From Methylocella sp. (GTDB taxonomy: Bacteria > Pseudomonadota > Alphaproteobacteria > Rhizobiales > Beijerinckiaceae), in the NCBI GenBank assembly GCA_037200525.1, contig JBBCGG010000001.1, forward strand, positions 1,592,501 to 1,656,500: a stretch of DNA of 64,000 nt, in the 5' to 3' direction. The notes under the pieces were generated by a model. It did no database searches. It had not been told where the DNA came from and saw nothing but the letters and a program-made list of their open reading frames with translations. Position numbers and translations under genes: made by a program. Below are positions 16,983-24,967 of the stretch, piece after piece. Position 1 is the first letter of the stretch; the number at the start of each line of letters is the position of its first letter.

Positions 16983-17216
16983 ATGGATACGCCAAAAGCC
17001 GCAGAGGACTCTATTCGTCAGCCACGATTTTTAGAGAAGGTTTGCCCTTTGGGCGAAGGCTGGACGGAATGGGGATTTTATGAAGAGCCTGATAATCCTG
17101 AAGGGCCTTTACCAAGTACGCCAGGCCGACGAAAGAAAGCGAAAGGTCGATGGATTGCTCTGGGGCGCCGTCGTCTAACTCAAGACGGAGATTTAGAGAT
17201 TGTTTTCCTGGATTAG
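16983..17216 (+). CDS. Small hypothetical phage protein
   Basis: A 77-residue protein with GAGGGG 7-8 bases upstream of ATG. It contains KVCPLGEGWTEWGFYEEPDNPEGPLP, a Pro/Gly-rich start, then a basic patch (GRRKKAKGRW). No family recognised. It is divergent from the early operon and shares the operator region with it. Confidence 0.5.
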   Translation: MDTPKAAEDSIRQPRFLEKVCPLGEGWTEWGFYEEPDNPEGPLPSTPGRRKKAKGRWIALGRRRLTQDGDLEIVFLD

Positions 17217-17300
17217 GGCGACCCGAGGACGATCTTCTTAACCATTTTATAGTCGCCCTGGCGATCGGTGAGGTAATCCAGGTAATCTGTCCGTATTAAT

Positions 17301-17450
17301 TTAGAAGTATTCATCATTATATAGGACGAATAAACCCGCGAACGATATTACGAACCAGATTATGTTCTTCCCAAAGATACCTTCGAGAATATCGGTCAAG
17401 CCGACCAGCATGAGAAAGACAGCTAGGTAGCCTTTGAAGCGTTTCGTCAT
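17301..17450 (-). CDS. 49-residue membrane protein
   Basis: A 49-residue frame with two hydrophobic helices (YLAVFLMLVGLTDILEGI and IIWFVISFAGLFVLY). It is too short for a family match and no ribosome site is obvious. It is a plausible small phage membrane protein. Confidence 0.45.
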   Translation of the reverse strand: MTKRFKGYLAVFLMLVGLTDILEGIFGKNIIWFVISFAGLFVLYNDEYF

Positions 17451-17529
17451 TGAGGAGGCCGCCACCTGTAGGCATTAAACAGTGGAAGGATTATAATTAT
17501 GAAGGAAGAAACCTACGAAGAATTCAAGC

Positions 17530-17730
17530 TTAGGGCTCATCGTCCCCTTCATGGAAAGCGTCCGTGGAATTCGACAAGGCCGCGGACTGCAGACGACGAA
17601 CAGTATTACGCAAATCTTGATTCTCAGATTCGAGAGTTTGCACCTGACGGCTCAAATTCGAGCACCACTCGTTCAGAAACTCAAACTTCTGACCAGGACT
17701 CATGTCCTTCCACGCGGGATATTCAACCAT
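17530..17730 (-). CDS. Small coiled-coil phage protein
   Basis: A 66-residue protein, MVEYPAWKDMSPGQKFEFLNEWCSNLSRQ..., with a heptad run (LSRQVQTLESENQDLRNTVRRLQ) and a ribosome site AGAGGTG before ATG 17730. The pattern 'PAWKDMSPxQKFEFLNEWC' recurs in small Hyphomicrobiales phage-type proteins as I recall it. A plus-strand frame (17499-17732) overlaps and also has a ribosome site; I prefer the minus-strand one. Confidence 0.62.
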   Translation of the reverse strand: MVEYPAWKDMSPGQKFEFLNEWCSNLSRQVQTLESENQDLRNTVRRLQSAALSNSTDAFHEGDDEP

Positions 17731-17862
17731 AGACACCTCTTTGTGAACGCATCGCGGTGTACCGGAATCCAGGAATTGCGGCAGGCAAAAGCTATGCAAT
17801 TTCCTTGCTGCGCAGATGACCATGAAAAAGCCCGCGCGAGGCGGCCTGAAGGAGAAATGAAT

Positions 17863-18138
17863 ATGACGCAAAGCTCGTCGCGAGAACCGGCCGTTAGGAG
17901 GTTCGTGTCGTTTTCGGACATCAGCCCAGAAAGCTCGGACATGAGCCGAGGAGACTCAAAATCACAGGAGAGGTATTCTTCAGAAGAATATATTGCCTTG
18001 GAAGAAGCGTTTAACTGTTGGTGGGCAGATAATTCCAGTGCACTTCATTTAGGTGCGTGCGGCGATTTAGAATCTTTGAGAGATGCGCTTGTCGCCGCCT
18101 GGCCGAATTCTTCGATCGGCGATGGAGGCGCGCCATGA
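17863..18138 (+). CDS. Hypothetical phage protein
   Basis: A 91-residue protein with a Ser-rich N-terminus and an acidic helical C-terminus (SSEEYIALEEAFNCWWADNSSALHLG). ATG 17863 is 8 bases after GGAG; ATG 17857 is too close to it. Unknown function. Confidence 0.5.
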   Translation: MTQSSSREPAVRRFVSFSDISPESSDMSRGDSKSQERYSSEEYIALEEAFNCWWADNSSALHLGACGDLESLRDALVAAWPNSSIGDGGAP

Positions 18139-18159
18139 AAGCCCCGCCGTTCGACCGCG

Positions 18160-18968
18160 TTAAGTCTGACCAGAAGAACGTGATTTTGAGCGAGCTTCTC
18201 CCTCCTGGCTCCGGCGAATATTTTCAGCCTGCAGCGTCTTCTTCTCGGCCCGTGCCTTTTCTTGAGCGCGTTGTGCAGGTGTCGGTCGGGAAGATCTCGT
18301 TTTCGCTGCCTGAATATGCTGTACAAAAAGGTCTTTCTGACCTTCGCTTAGCCACGGGGGAATGTGTTTCTCTACTGGACTATGCTCAGGGGGTGGCTCT
18401 AGTTTTTGTGGCTTTGGCCAGAAGTGGCTTTTTAGACGACCTTGCTTCACAGCTATCTCATGATCCAGAAAATCAAGCCATTCCCGCGCGTAAGCGAAGT
18501 AAGTAAGTTGCTGTTTCAGCAGGCCAATGCTGACATGCCGAAAATGATGAAAAAACTCGGTGTCCGTGTCGAATTCTGATTTTTCAAGGTCGGCAAAAAA
18601 TAAGCCGCCTTTGTGATCTGGAGAATCCGCCCAATTGCAATGAGCGTAACGATTTCGAATGCGCGCGCATATCGCAACCATAGCGACGCAAATTTCAAGG
18701 TCTTTGGCGAGACAAGGTCTTTGGCGAGACCTAGTTCCTTGCATTCTTGCGCGATAATCGATTGCGCAAATTCTACGCGAGCGGACGAAGCTCTGGTTTT
18801 GTAAAGAGCGGTCAAAATCTCACCCAGCATATCCAGGGTTTTGCCTGCATTCCGGCAGACTGAGAATTCAATCTCGCCATACGCGAGGATAATTTTGCCA
18901 ATGAGTGTGGCGTGCCTTGGATGGCGCTCCAACGCCGGGTTTATTCGCGGGCCAGGTGAGTTTTTCAT
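18160..18968 (-). pseudogene. Helical protein gene frameshifted by a 17-bp tandem duplication
   Basis: The 5' part (MKNSPGPRINPALERHPRHA...ECKELGLAKDL) and the 3' part (EICVAMVAICARIRNRYAHCNWADS...RSKSRSSGQT) read in different frames. They are separated by a perfect tandem copy of caaggtctttggcgaga (18696-18712, 18713-18729). Removing one copy joins them exactly as GLAKDLEICVAMVA, giving about 263 residues with a basic C-terminal tail. The region IRNRYAHCNW occurs in a family of unknown function. Either the gene is dead or the repeat switches it. Confidence 0.78.
18696..18729. repeat. 17-bp perfect tandem duplication
   Basis: Two adjacent copies of a 17-mer inside the minus-strand gene at 18160-18968. 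Since 17 is not a multiple of 3, the duplication shifts the frame. Confidence 0.95.
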
Positions 18969-19172
18969 GGAGAATCGAATCGCGCGGCGGCTAGCAGCGG
19001 GCCGGCCAAAGTACTCGGACGAGAGTCGAGGGCGGCTTCTACCAACACGGCAGCTTCCCAACCACGAAGCCGCCCCCAGGAAACGATCCTCTTCCCGGTC
19101 CGCCTACGCAATTCCAAACTGAGCCGCGCAGTGACGAATACCGTCAGCCGTTGTAACGCGGCAACGGCCGCT

Positions 19173-19201
19173 ATGAAAAAGCCCGGCGCTAGGCCCGGGA
19201 T
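19173..19201 (-). terminator. Probable terminator of trpC
   Basis: On the minus strand a cccgg / ccggg hairpin with an 8-nt loop precedes a ctttttc tract, about 20 bases after the trpC stop codon. Confidence 0.6.
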
Positions 19202-19220
19202 AGAGGGAGGCATGTGGAGT

Positions 19221-20078
19221 TTAGCCGAAAAGAAGTGATCGAGTAGCAGCAGCCACGTCTTGTTGCCGCATCAGGCTCTCTCCGACCAGAAAGGTTCGAA
19301 CTCCGGCATTTGTTAGCCGCACTATGTCTGCATGGCTTCCTATGCCGCTCTCTCCCACGACTAAACGGTCGCCAGGAACCCGAGGCGCCAGTTCCTCTGT
19401 TGTGGCGAGTGACACTTCAAAGCTGCGAAGATCGCGGTTGTTGATCCCGATCAATTTCGTTTCCAGCGGGAGGGCGCGCTCGAGTTCATGCGCGTCATGG
19501 ACCTCGACGAGAACATCCATGCCCAGATCATGGGCATGGTTCACGAGTTCCCGAGCCTCGGCGTCGCTGACGCTCGCCATAATGACTAGGATGCAGTCGG
19601 CACCCCAAACGCGAGCCTGATGGACCTGATAAGGCTCGAACAAAAAGTCCTTGCGCAAGACAGGCAGCCCGGAAGCATCGCGCGCAAGCCGAAGGAAATC
19701 CGGATGGCCTTGAAAGGAGGGCTCATCGGTCAAAACTGAGATGCAGCTGGCGCCGCCTTCAAGATAGGCGCGGGCGAGGCTAGGGGGATCGAAATCCGGA
19801 CGGATCAGACCTTTCGAAGGACTGGCTTTTTTAATTTCCGCTATCAGTGCGGGGCGCCCTTCACGGAGATGCGCCTCAATCGCCGACGCGAAACCGCGTG
19901 GCGGCGATGCCTGTCGAGCGAGTTTCAGAATCGCCTCGGATGAAATCTCCGACTTAGCGGCAAGAACCTCGCGGCGTTTATAGGCTTCTATGCGGGCGAG
20001 AATATCGGGTTTCCGTCGATGCGTTTCACTTCCATCCTGCTGGGATAAACGCTCTTCCGCAGTGGGCTCTGTGTTCAA
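19221..20078 (-). CDS. trpC: Indole-3-glycerol phosphate synthase inside the prophage
   Basis: A 285-residue complete TIM-barrel enzyme that closes the indole ring in tryptophan synthesis. The motifs are in family order: [82 protein letters not shown] and [13 protein letters not shown]...TFLVGESLM. It starts at TTG 20078, 7 bases after GGAGG, with about 20 extra N-terminal residues. No other trp gene is near, and phage genes surround it, so it looks like a cargo gene or a captured host gene. It has its own promoter region and terminator. Confidence 0.93.
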   Translation of the reverse strand: MNTEPTAEERLSQQDGSETHRRKPDILARIEAYKRREVLAAKSEISSEAILKLARQASPPRGFASAIEAHLREGRPALIAEIKKASPSKGLIRPDFDPPSLARAYLEGGASCISVLTDEPSFQGHPDFLRLARDASGLPVLRKDFLFEPYQVHQARVWGADCILVIMASVSDAEARELVNHAHDLGMDVLVEVHDAHELERALPLETKLIGINNRDLRSFEVSLATTEELAPRVPGDRLVVGESGIGSHADIVRLTNAGVRTFLVGESLMRQQDVAAATRSLLFG

Positions 20079-20414
20079 TTTTAACCTCCAGTGGCATACA
20101 TTTGGAAATTATAGGCGGGGCACATTACGAACCAGTTTCAGCGCACTTATCAGCGCACTTAAACGAGTTTCATCTGAAATAAGTCTCTGCGAACACAACG
20201 GTTCTTATTCAACCTTCGTCGTTCCAAGGCTCAAGACCCTGTCACAATCTGCCGGGCCTTGCCGCCGCATCGCCTCGATCCTATCGCGCCGGCGCTGGCG
20301 ATTTGCGGCCGGTCCGCATTTCGGACCGTGTGCCCGCGCTTGGCCCACACAATACGGCCATTCCACGCTAGCGAATATTAGCTATTGAGCGTTTAATGTC
20401 ATTTAACTCTGCCT
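20079..20414. other. trpC upstream region
   Basis: No convincing gene. It contains the GGAGG ribosome site of trpC. I see no Trp-codon leader peptide or attenuator-type alternative hairpins. Confidence 0.5.
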
Positions 20415-20639
20415 TTAAGATTTCCAAATTTGAGGAGATGCGGCTCTCTTGGAGATCGACGTCATCGTATTTATCATCGTGTTGGCATTATTTTTTACAA
20501 TCAAATTAATAAAAATTAGAATAACAACCCCATCAAATACTGTGAGATTTCGACCTAAGATATTTTTTATGAAATCATATATCCAAGAAGAAATAGAATA
20601 TAAAAACAAGAATGTAGAAATAATGAAATTGTCGGCCAT
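20415..20639 (-). CDS. Small AT-rich membrane protein
   Basis: A 74-residue protein with two hydrophobic segments (FIISTFLFLYSISSWIYDFI and VVILIFINLIV). Its DNA is much more AT-rich than its surroundings, suggesting recent acquisition. It follows the coiled-coil gene at 20655-20855 in the same direction. Confidence 0.5.
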   Translation of the reverse strand: MADNFIISTFLFLYSISSWIYDFIKNILGRNLTVFDGVVILIFINLIVKNNANTMINTMTSISKRAASPQIWKS

Positions 20640-20654
20640 GATAAACTTTCGTCG

Positions 20655-20855
20655 TCAGACTTCAGCCAAATCCAGCCGCGTCTCAATTCGTTCGAGGCGC
20701 CCTTCGATCCGGTCGATTCTGCGCGAAACCGAAGCATAATTCGCCTCAAGCGTTCCAAGCCGCTCTTTCACTTCGCGCATGTCTTCGCGAAGGCCGTCCA
20801 CGGCTCCTCGGATGTGGCGAAGGTGCTCAAGCACCAGATTTTCGGATTCGGCCAT
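20655..20855 (-). CDS. Small coiled-coil protein
   Basis: A 66-residue protein made almost wholly of heptad repeats (LRHIRGAVDGLREDMREVKERLGTLEANYASVSRRIDRIEGRLERIETRLDL). This type is widespread in proteobacterial genomes and often precedes membrane proteins. The ATG at 20855 starts the standard family N-terminus MAESENLVLEHL. Confidence 0.7.
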   Translation of the reverse strand: MAESENLVLEHLRHIRGAVDGLREDMREVKERLGTLEANYASVSRRIDRIEGRLERIETRLDLAEV

Positions 20856-21085
20856 TCGCGTCGTTCCTGAACTCCGTAATGCTCGACAAAAATTAATCCC
20901 CATGGTCGCGTATATACTAAAGAGTGATAAAGCAATCGAGATGCAACCTTATCATTTATTTTGCTATAATAACATTTTCAGGTTCTTATGTCACTGCGTA
21001 GATCGACTAATAATATCTTCGGAATAAATCATTTATCAAAACATGTAGAGTTTGAGCGTTATTTCCGCGAGGCGTGTTTAAATGT
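20856..21085. other. AT-rich intergenic segment
   Basis: The region downstream of the repressor gene has low GC content and no supported gene. It lies between the repressor stop and the coiled-coil gene start. Confidence 0.5.
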
Positions 21086-21610
21086 CTATCTTTGATCTTG
21101 TTCTTTCTCGAGTTCTATCAAGGTTTTTTGAACTAACAGGTCAACTCGAGCTTTGTCAGATGCCTCTAGGTCGAGACCAGCAATCTGAATTGGCCACTCT
21201 AGCCGTTCTGCTACAAACCTTGTTTCTAAAAGTTTTTCCATCTCAGGAGTCATCGGACGTCCCTGACGCTCTAAGCTGCGCGAGAACTCTTTCCAAAGGC
21301 TTACTAGACGTTGCGTTAATGCCGTCTCGGGCAACGCACTAGGGCTCATCAATAATATATTTGAACGTTCCCGTCTGGATTCTGGCGGGCTGGCTTCGCC
21401 ACTGAAAAACGGGGTCCAATCGACACCGGTTGCCCTTTTGATTTTATTCCGCGTCTCCTCTTTCAAGACGAAATAGAAATTTTTCTTGTTGAGCAACCTC
21501 GTGAGAGTTGTGGAACTCACGTGGCTCTCCGCAGCGACGCGGCTAGGGGCCCACTTTTTGACGTCGCAGACATGCCTGACGTAAGCCTTGCTGGCTTCAT
21601 ATAAATCCAT
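21086..21610 (-). CDS. Prophage repressor (HTH, CI-like)
   Basis: A 174-residue protein. The N-terminal helix-turn-helix covers about residues 17-45 (WAPSRVAAESHVSSTTLTRLLNKKNF). The C-terminal part is helical and without the Ser/Lys dyad of LexA-type peptidase domains, so SOS-induced self-cleavage is not evident. ATG 21610 leaves the intergenic space to three operator sites (21622-21699). The same palindrome precedes the early operon, so it likely silences both promoters. Confidence 0.75.
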   Translation of the reverse strand: MDLYEASKAYVRHVCDVKKWAPSRVAAESHVSSTTLTRLLNKKNFYFVLKEETRNKIKRATGVDWTPFFSGEASPPESRRERSNILLMSPSALPETALTQRLVSLWKEFSRSLERQGRPMTPEMEKLLETRFVAERLEWPIQIAGLDLEASDKARVDLLVQKTLIELEKEQDQR

Positions 21611-21621
21611 GACACCAATAA

Positions 21622-21633
21622 AGCATAAATGCA
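21622..21633. promoter_or_regulatory. Operator D
   Basis: AGCATAAATGCA, one of three sites between the repressor and Cro-like genes. With flanks (21621-21635) it is the exact reverse complement of 21647-21661. Confidence 0.72.
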
Positions 21634-21648
21634 CCATGCATATCTCGG

Positions 21649-21660
21649 TGCATTTATGCT
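21649..21660. promoter_or_regulatory. Operator E
   Basis: TGCATTTATGCT, a mirror copy of operator D, 27 bases away (centre to centre). Confidence 0.72.
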
Positions 21661-21679
21661 TGACGACTGTCGCGATTAG

Positions 21680-21925
21680 ATGCATTATGCATTTATACAC
21701 TTTCTTGATGAAGTCACAGAGATTGAACGGAAGCTGAAGGAAGCAAACGTGCCTCTTTCGGTCCTCCTTGGCGCGGCGGGCATTGACCGCTCAACTTGGA
21801 CGCGGTGGCGCGCCAAGACAACCATTCCTCGCCTAGACCGGTGGGAAGGGACTAAGGCCGCGGCTGCCAGAATTTTCTTGACGCATGAGAGTTCCATTCC
21901 TGCAGAAAGTGAGTGCAGAGAATGA
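21680..21925 (+). CDS. Cro-like HTH protein
   Basis: An 81-residue protein divergent from the repressor. The HTH is at about residues 25-50 (VPLSVLLGAAGIDRSTWTRWRAKTTIPRLDRW). The ATG at 21680 lies within an operator (21688-21699 reads TGCATTTATACA) and has no ribosome site, so a leaderless message or a later start is possible. It is the first gene of a rightward string joined by ATGA overlaps. Confidence 0.68.
   Translation: MHYAFIHFLDEVTEIERKLKEANVPLSVLLGAAGIDRSTWTRWRAKTTIPRLDRWEGTKAAAARIFLTHESSIPAESECRE
21688..21699. promoter_or_regulatory. Operator F
   Basis: TGCATTTATACA overlaps the first codons of the Cro-like gene, so binding would block its promoter or start. Confidence 0.6.
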
Positions 21926-22410
21926 GCCAGACGACCCACGCGCTCGATCGATGCCATTTGGCTCTAAAAGTCGGAGCGTTGGCGACAAGGCTGGTCAAAG
22001 CTGCCGACAAAATCAGCGCCCGTTGTGACGATGGGCTGTGTGAATCAGTTCTCGTTTTGCATGCCGACGAACTCTGCGAAGATGTAGAGGGAGCGAAGAT
22101 TGCCGGCGCGCCCGTGCGGAGCAATAAACCTGGCGAACTCCTCAGGCTCGATTTTGACCTCCACGACAAGGAACTCCTGCCGGTATTCAAACAGGCGTGC
22201 CGCATGGCGCTTGAGCCATTCGTCGAAGGAGTTGGGCAAATCAGCGTGGATGACGCGCCGGAGGGCGTCGTAATCCCAGGCTCGATGGTCGGAAAATACA
22301 ATCTGTCCAATCCGCTTCCTCCGCTCTTTCGTCGACCGAAGTTACCGGGGTTCCCGTCAGCGGAGAAGCCGCATGATCAGGGTGTTCCATCTCCGCGAGC
22401 CGATCACTGA
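21922..22410 (+). CDS. Hypothetical phage protein
   Basis: A 162-residue protein starting MSQTTHALDRCHLALKVGALATRLVKAADKIS, with its ATG overlapping the upstream stop by 4 bases. It has Cys residues near C41/C48 and a Pro-rich C-terminus. No recognised family. The minus-strand frame over the same DNA lacks this coupling. Confidence 0.58.
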   Translation: MSQTTHALDRCHLALKVGALATRLVKAADKISARCDDGLCESVLVLHADELCEDVEGAKIAGAPVRSNKPGELLRLDFDLHDKELLPVFKQACRMALEPFVEGVGQISVDDAPEGVVIPGSMVGKYNLSNPLPPLFRRPKLPGFPSAEKPHDQGVPSPRADH

Positions 22411-22573
22411 AATTCGAGACGACGCCGTCAGGATTCCGCTGGACGCGCTTCGATTATTCGGGCGCCGCGCCAACATCCTGCTCAATTGCTTTTTCGTTGC
22501 TGTCATCATCGCGGCGATTTCTGCGCGTGCGGCTTACCGCTGGTCTAAGCGGGCAAAGGGGTTCCGGGCATGA
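22373..22573 (+). CDS. Small membrane protein in the right early string
   Basis: A 66-residue protein with one membrane segment (ANILLNCFFVAVIIAAISARAAY) and a basic C-terminus. It overlaps the preceding gene by 38 bases and the next by 4. Confidence 0.55.
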   Translation: MIRVFHLREPITEIRDDAVRIPLDALRLFGRRANILLNCFFVAVIIAAISARAAYRWSKRAKGFRA

Positions 22574-22704
22574 AGCGGCATCCCATTCTGACCCTTTGGC
22601 GCGACCCTCCGCGCGCCCGCCTGCGGACTGATGCGATCGCCCCACGATCCTCGTCCGCCTTTTCTTTTGGAAAGCCCTCTCAAAGCAAAGGCTACAGAAC
22701 ATGA
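22570..22704 (+). CDS. 44-residue ORF linked by ATGA overlaps
   Basis: A very short Arg/Ser-rich frame whose ATG overlaps the preceding stop and whose TGA overlaps the next ATG. Coupling is its only support. Confidence 0.4.
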   Translation: MKRHPILTLWRDPPRARLRTDAIAPRSSSAFSFGKPSQSKGYRT

Positions 22705-23030
22705 TTTCCGCCTTGCTCGCTCTCGCTCTGCTTGCCCTCCTCGTCGTTCTTATTCGTTCCGGCGACAGGGCTCCCCCTTTCGGCGCCGCTGACAACGACG
22801 TCGACGCCGAGTGCGGCCGAGACTCTCTCTAATGTTCGGTTCCCTTCCAGCAATGCCGCTGTGAGGTTTTGAAAAGACTTATCGAGTTTACGCCGGGCAT
22901 CCATCCGGCGGTGAAGTTTAGAGATAGCCTTCGACGCGCCAACGCCGAGGGTTTCGAAATTAGAGTCACTATCAAGTTCTAGTTCTAGCTGTGTGTGTGC
23001 GTGTCTCAATAGAAACTCCTTTCGCTTCAT
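22692..23030 (-). CDS. Possible minus-strand phage gene
   Basis: A 112-residue charged helical frame (MKRKEFLLRHAHTQLELELD...SKLHRRMDARRKLDKSFQNLTAALLEGNRTLERV). Composition looks protein-like, but there is no ribosome site, and it lies opposite the 43-residue membrane protein. Reported with low confidence. Confidence 0.33.
   Translation of the reverse strand: MKRKEFLLRHAHTQLELELDSDSNFETLGVGASKAISKLHRRMDARRKLDKSFQNLTAALLEGNRTLERVSAALGVDVVVSGAERGSPVAGTNKNDEEGKQSESEQGGNHVL
22701..22832 (+). CDS. 43-residue single-pass membrane protein
   Basis: An N-terminal hydrophobic helix (MISALLALALLALLVVLI) followed by a short acidic tail. It is tied to the upstream gene by ATGA. Shape and size suit an accessory membrane protein of a phage, but no family is recognised. 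Confidence 0.48.
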   Translation: MISALLALALLALLVVLIRSGDRAPPFGAADNDVDAECGRDSL

Positions 23031-23056
23031 GGATTGAAGCACAGGGAGTTTCCAGC

Positions 23057-23368
23057 GTGGCGGAAAAGTCTTCCAGCAAAACGGAAAGTTCTTCCGGCGA
23101 CGGAGTAAGGGTCGTGAACGGTTTGACGCTGACGACGAACGCGGAATTGGCGAATCCCACGAACGCTAAAGCAGGGCAGGCCGGGTCGATTTATATCACT
23201 CAGGATGCGACCGGCGGACGAACGCTGATTTTCGGAACGAACTGGCAATTTGCCGGCGGAACGGCGCCGGTCTTGTCGACGGCGCCCGGCGCGGTGGATA
23301 TTTTGAATTACAAGGCGCGCTCGCCGACAGTGATTGTCGGCCAATTGCTTAAAGGGGTGCAGGCTTGA
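23057..23368 (+). CDS. Phage structural-type protein, possibly a remnant
   Basis: A 103-residue protein starting at GTG 23057 (AGGGAG upstream). The core VVNGLTLTTNAELANPTNAKAGQAGSIYITQDATGGRTLIFGTNWQF is the small beta-rich domain found at the end of phage head/tail and fibre proteins. It overlaps the HNH gene start (TTGA). It is the first late-type gene; genes normally preceding it (terminase, portal, capsid) are absent, so it may be the end of a deletion. Confidence 0.62.
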   Translation: MAEKSSSKTESSSGDGVRVVNGLTLTTNAELANPTNAKAGQAGSIYITQDATGGRTLIFGTNWQFAGGTAPVLSTAPGAVDILNYKARSPTVIVGQLLKGVQA

Positions 23369-23877
23369 CGAAGCAAGAATTGCTTACGCATGAGCGGCTG
23401 AAGGAAGTGCTTCACTACGATCCGGAGACCGGACTCTGGATTTGGCGAGAGAAGACAGCCCCAAAAAGCCATATCCAGGTTGGGGATGAGGCTGGCGATA
23501 TTCAATCTAACGGATATGTAAGAATCCAAATTGACGGGCTTCGATATCTCGCACACCGATTAGCAGTTTTCTACATGACCGGCCGGTGGCCCGAACATCA
23601 AGTCGACCACTGGGATCTGAATAAGAGCAATAATAGATGGTCGAATCTGCGTGAGGCAACCAACGGTCAAAATATGGCGAATACGTCGCTGAGGCGCGAT
23701 AGCAGTTCATCATTCAAGGGCGTTTCGCGGCACAGTGACGATCGTAAGTGGTGGGCACGTATTCAGGTCCGGGGTAGACGGATTTACCTCGGTTGCTTTG
23801 ATACCCGAGAGGATGCTCATGCCGCATATATCGCAGCTGCGGCGGAGCACTTCGGTGAATATGCGAGGGCCGCATGA
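23365..23877 (+). CDS. HNH-AP2 homing endonuclease 1
   Basis: A 170-residue protein. The N-terminal half begins LTHERLKEVLHYDPETGLWIW, with the HNH_3 core VDHWDLNKSNNRWSNLREATNGQNMAN. The C-terminal half is an AP2-type DNA-binding domain (FKGVSRHSDDRKWWARIQVRGRRIYLGCFDTREDAHAAY). This is the standard layout of phage homing endonucleases that spread into late genes. Start TTG 23365 overlaps the previous stop. It is a paralogue of the enzyme at 24968-25489. Confidence 0.9.
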   Translation: MTKQELLTHERLKEVLHYDPETGLWIWREKTAPKSHIQVGDEAGDIQSNGYVRIQIDGLRYLAHRLAVFYMTGRWPEHQVDHWDLNKSNNRWSNLREATNGQNMANTSLRRDSSSSFKGVSRHSDDRKWWARIQVRGRRIYLGCFDTREDAHAAYIAAAAEHFGEYARAA

Positions 23878-24437
23878 GCAATCCGACGGAAAGGGCGAAA
23901 AACGGCGCTGTTCGCTTTGCCCTCAGCATGGGCAAGCGGCAACACTTCGCATCGGGCGGCGTCGTCGGCCCCTTGCATGGCGTTGATGGCGGTCGCACGG
24001 ACACTTTGCCCATATCGGTCCCGGCTGGCTCTTATGTGATCCCGGCCGATGTCGTCAGCGGGCTCCCTGGGGCCGAAGGAAACTCCCTTGCCGGGCATAA
24101 CGCGCTGGCTAAGCTGTTTTCCTCCGCGCCTTTCTCGCCCGACGCCGCACCGTTTGGCGTAAAGTCTCCCGATCTTGCCAAAGGCCACACGATTCCGGGC
24201 CAAGTGCATGCCGAGCGGTCGCTCCTGCGCGCCAAAGGCGGCCACGTCGAAGTTGGCGGTCCGCCGATCGATATTATGGCCGCCGGCGGAGAGCATGTTG
24301 TTCCCCCGGAAGTGGTTCTTGCGATTGGGCAGGGGAATTTAAAGCTCGGTCACGAAATCCTCGACGAGTTCGTCAAGAAAGTGCGCAAAAATAACATCAA
24401 GGATTTGAAGAAACTGCCGGGGCCGGTGAAAAAATGA
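23874..24437 (+). CDS. Phage virion-associated protein
   Basis: A 187-residue protein with Gly-rich boxes FASGGVVGPLHGVDGGRTDTLPISVPAGSYVIPADVVSGLPGAEGN and VEVGGPPIDIMAAGGEHVVPPEVVLAIG. Similar 'xxxGGRTDxLPxxVPxGSYVIPAD' boxes occur in the giant virion proteins of Hyphomicrobiales phages, and an ASGGRV motif appears in the neighbour at 25501-29202. Probably structural. ATGA-coupled at both ends. Confidence 0.68.
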   Translation: MSNPTERAKNGAVRFALSMGKRQHFASGGVVGPLHGVDGGRTDTLPISVPAGSYVIPADVVSGLPGAEGNSLAGHNALAKLFSSAPFSPDAAPFGVKSPDLAKGHTIPGQVHAERSLLRAKGGHVEVGGPPIDIMAAGGEHVVPPEVVLAIGQGNLKLGHEILDEFVKKVRKNNIKDLKKLPGPVKK

Positions 24438-24934
24438 CCGAAGCGCATTCTGATCAGGCGAGTGCTCAGGATATCGATAATGTCCTCCGAATCGCGACGA
24501 CGGATGATTATCAAGAGATATTTCGAATTTGCTGCGTTCTTCACCAAGAAAACGGACAGCACGAATTCTCCGAAGAAAAAGCTAAAAATGTCATTTGGCG
24601 CGGGGTCAATCGGCAAAATGCGATCATCGGCGTTATCGGGCCTTCAAATGATATTAGAGCGGTAATCTATTTGGAAATTTGCCCCGTTTATTACAGCGAC
24701 GAAATGCAGCTTTTGGAATTGTTTAACTTCGTGCGGCCTGATTATCGCAAATCTGATTATGCCAAACGGATGATCCAATTCGCAAAGCATGCCGCCGACC
24801 AAACTGGTCTTGATCTGCTTATTGGGGTAATCTCCGACACAAGGCTTGAGGCGAAGAAACGTCTCTACGAAAGGCTTTTGCCTGTCGGGGGAGTTTTCTT
24901 CAACTACCGTGCGTCGAAAAAGGACGCGGCTTAA
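24434..24934 (+). CDS. GNAT-type acetyltransferase of the late region
   Basis: A 166-residue GCN5-like fold. The acetyl-CoA-binding part is around FNFVRPDYRKSDYAKRMIQFAKHAADQTGLDLLIGVI, with a V/I-RPDYRKS stretch in the motif-A position and YERLLPVGGVFFNYR at the end. Phages with this virion module often carry such a gene beside it; the substrate is unknown. It sits between two HNH-AP2 genes. Confidence 0.75.
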   Translation: MTEAHSDQASAQDIDNVLRIATTDDYQEIFRICCVLHQENGQHEFSEEKAKNVIWRGVNRQNAIIGVIGPSNDIRAVIYLEICPVYYSDEMQLLELFNFVRPDYRKSDYAKRMIQFAKHAADQTGLDLLIGVISDTRLEAKKRLYERLLPVGGVFFNYRASKKDAA

Positions 24935-24967
24935 TCCGGGCGGGATTGGCTGGATGATCAAATCAAA

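Noticed and set aside
17499-17732. Plus-strand frame MKEETYEEFKLRAHRP...
   Set aside because: Has a good ribosome site, but covers the coiled-coil gene on the other strand, which has a more natural sequence and its own AGAGGTG site.
18135-18506. Plus-strand frame MKAPPFDRVKSDQKN... coupled by ATGA to the gene before it
   Set aside because: It lies opposite the well-supported minus-strand gene (18160-18968) that is restored by collapsing the 17-bp repeat; no recognisable domain.
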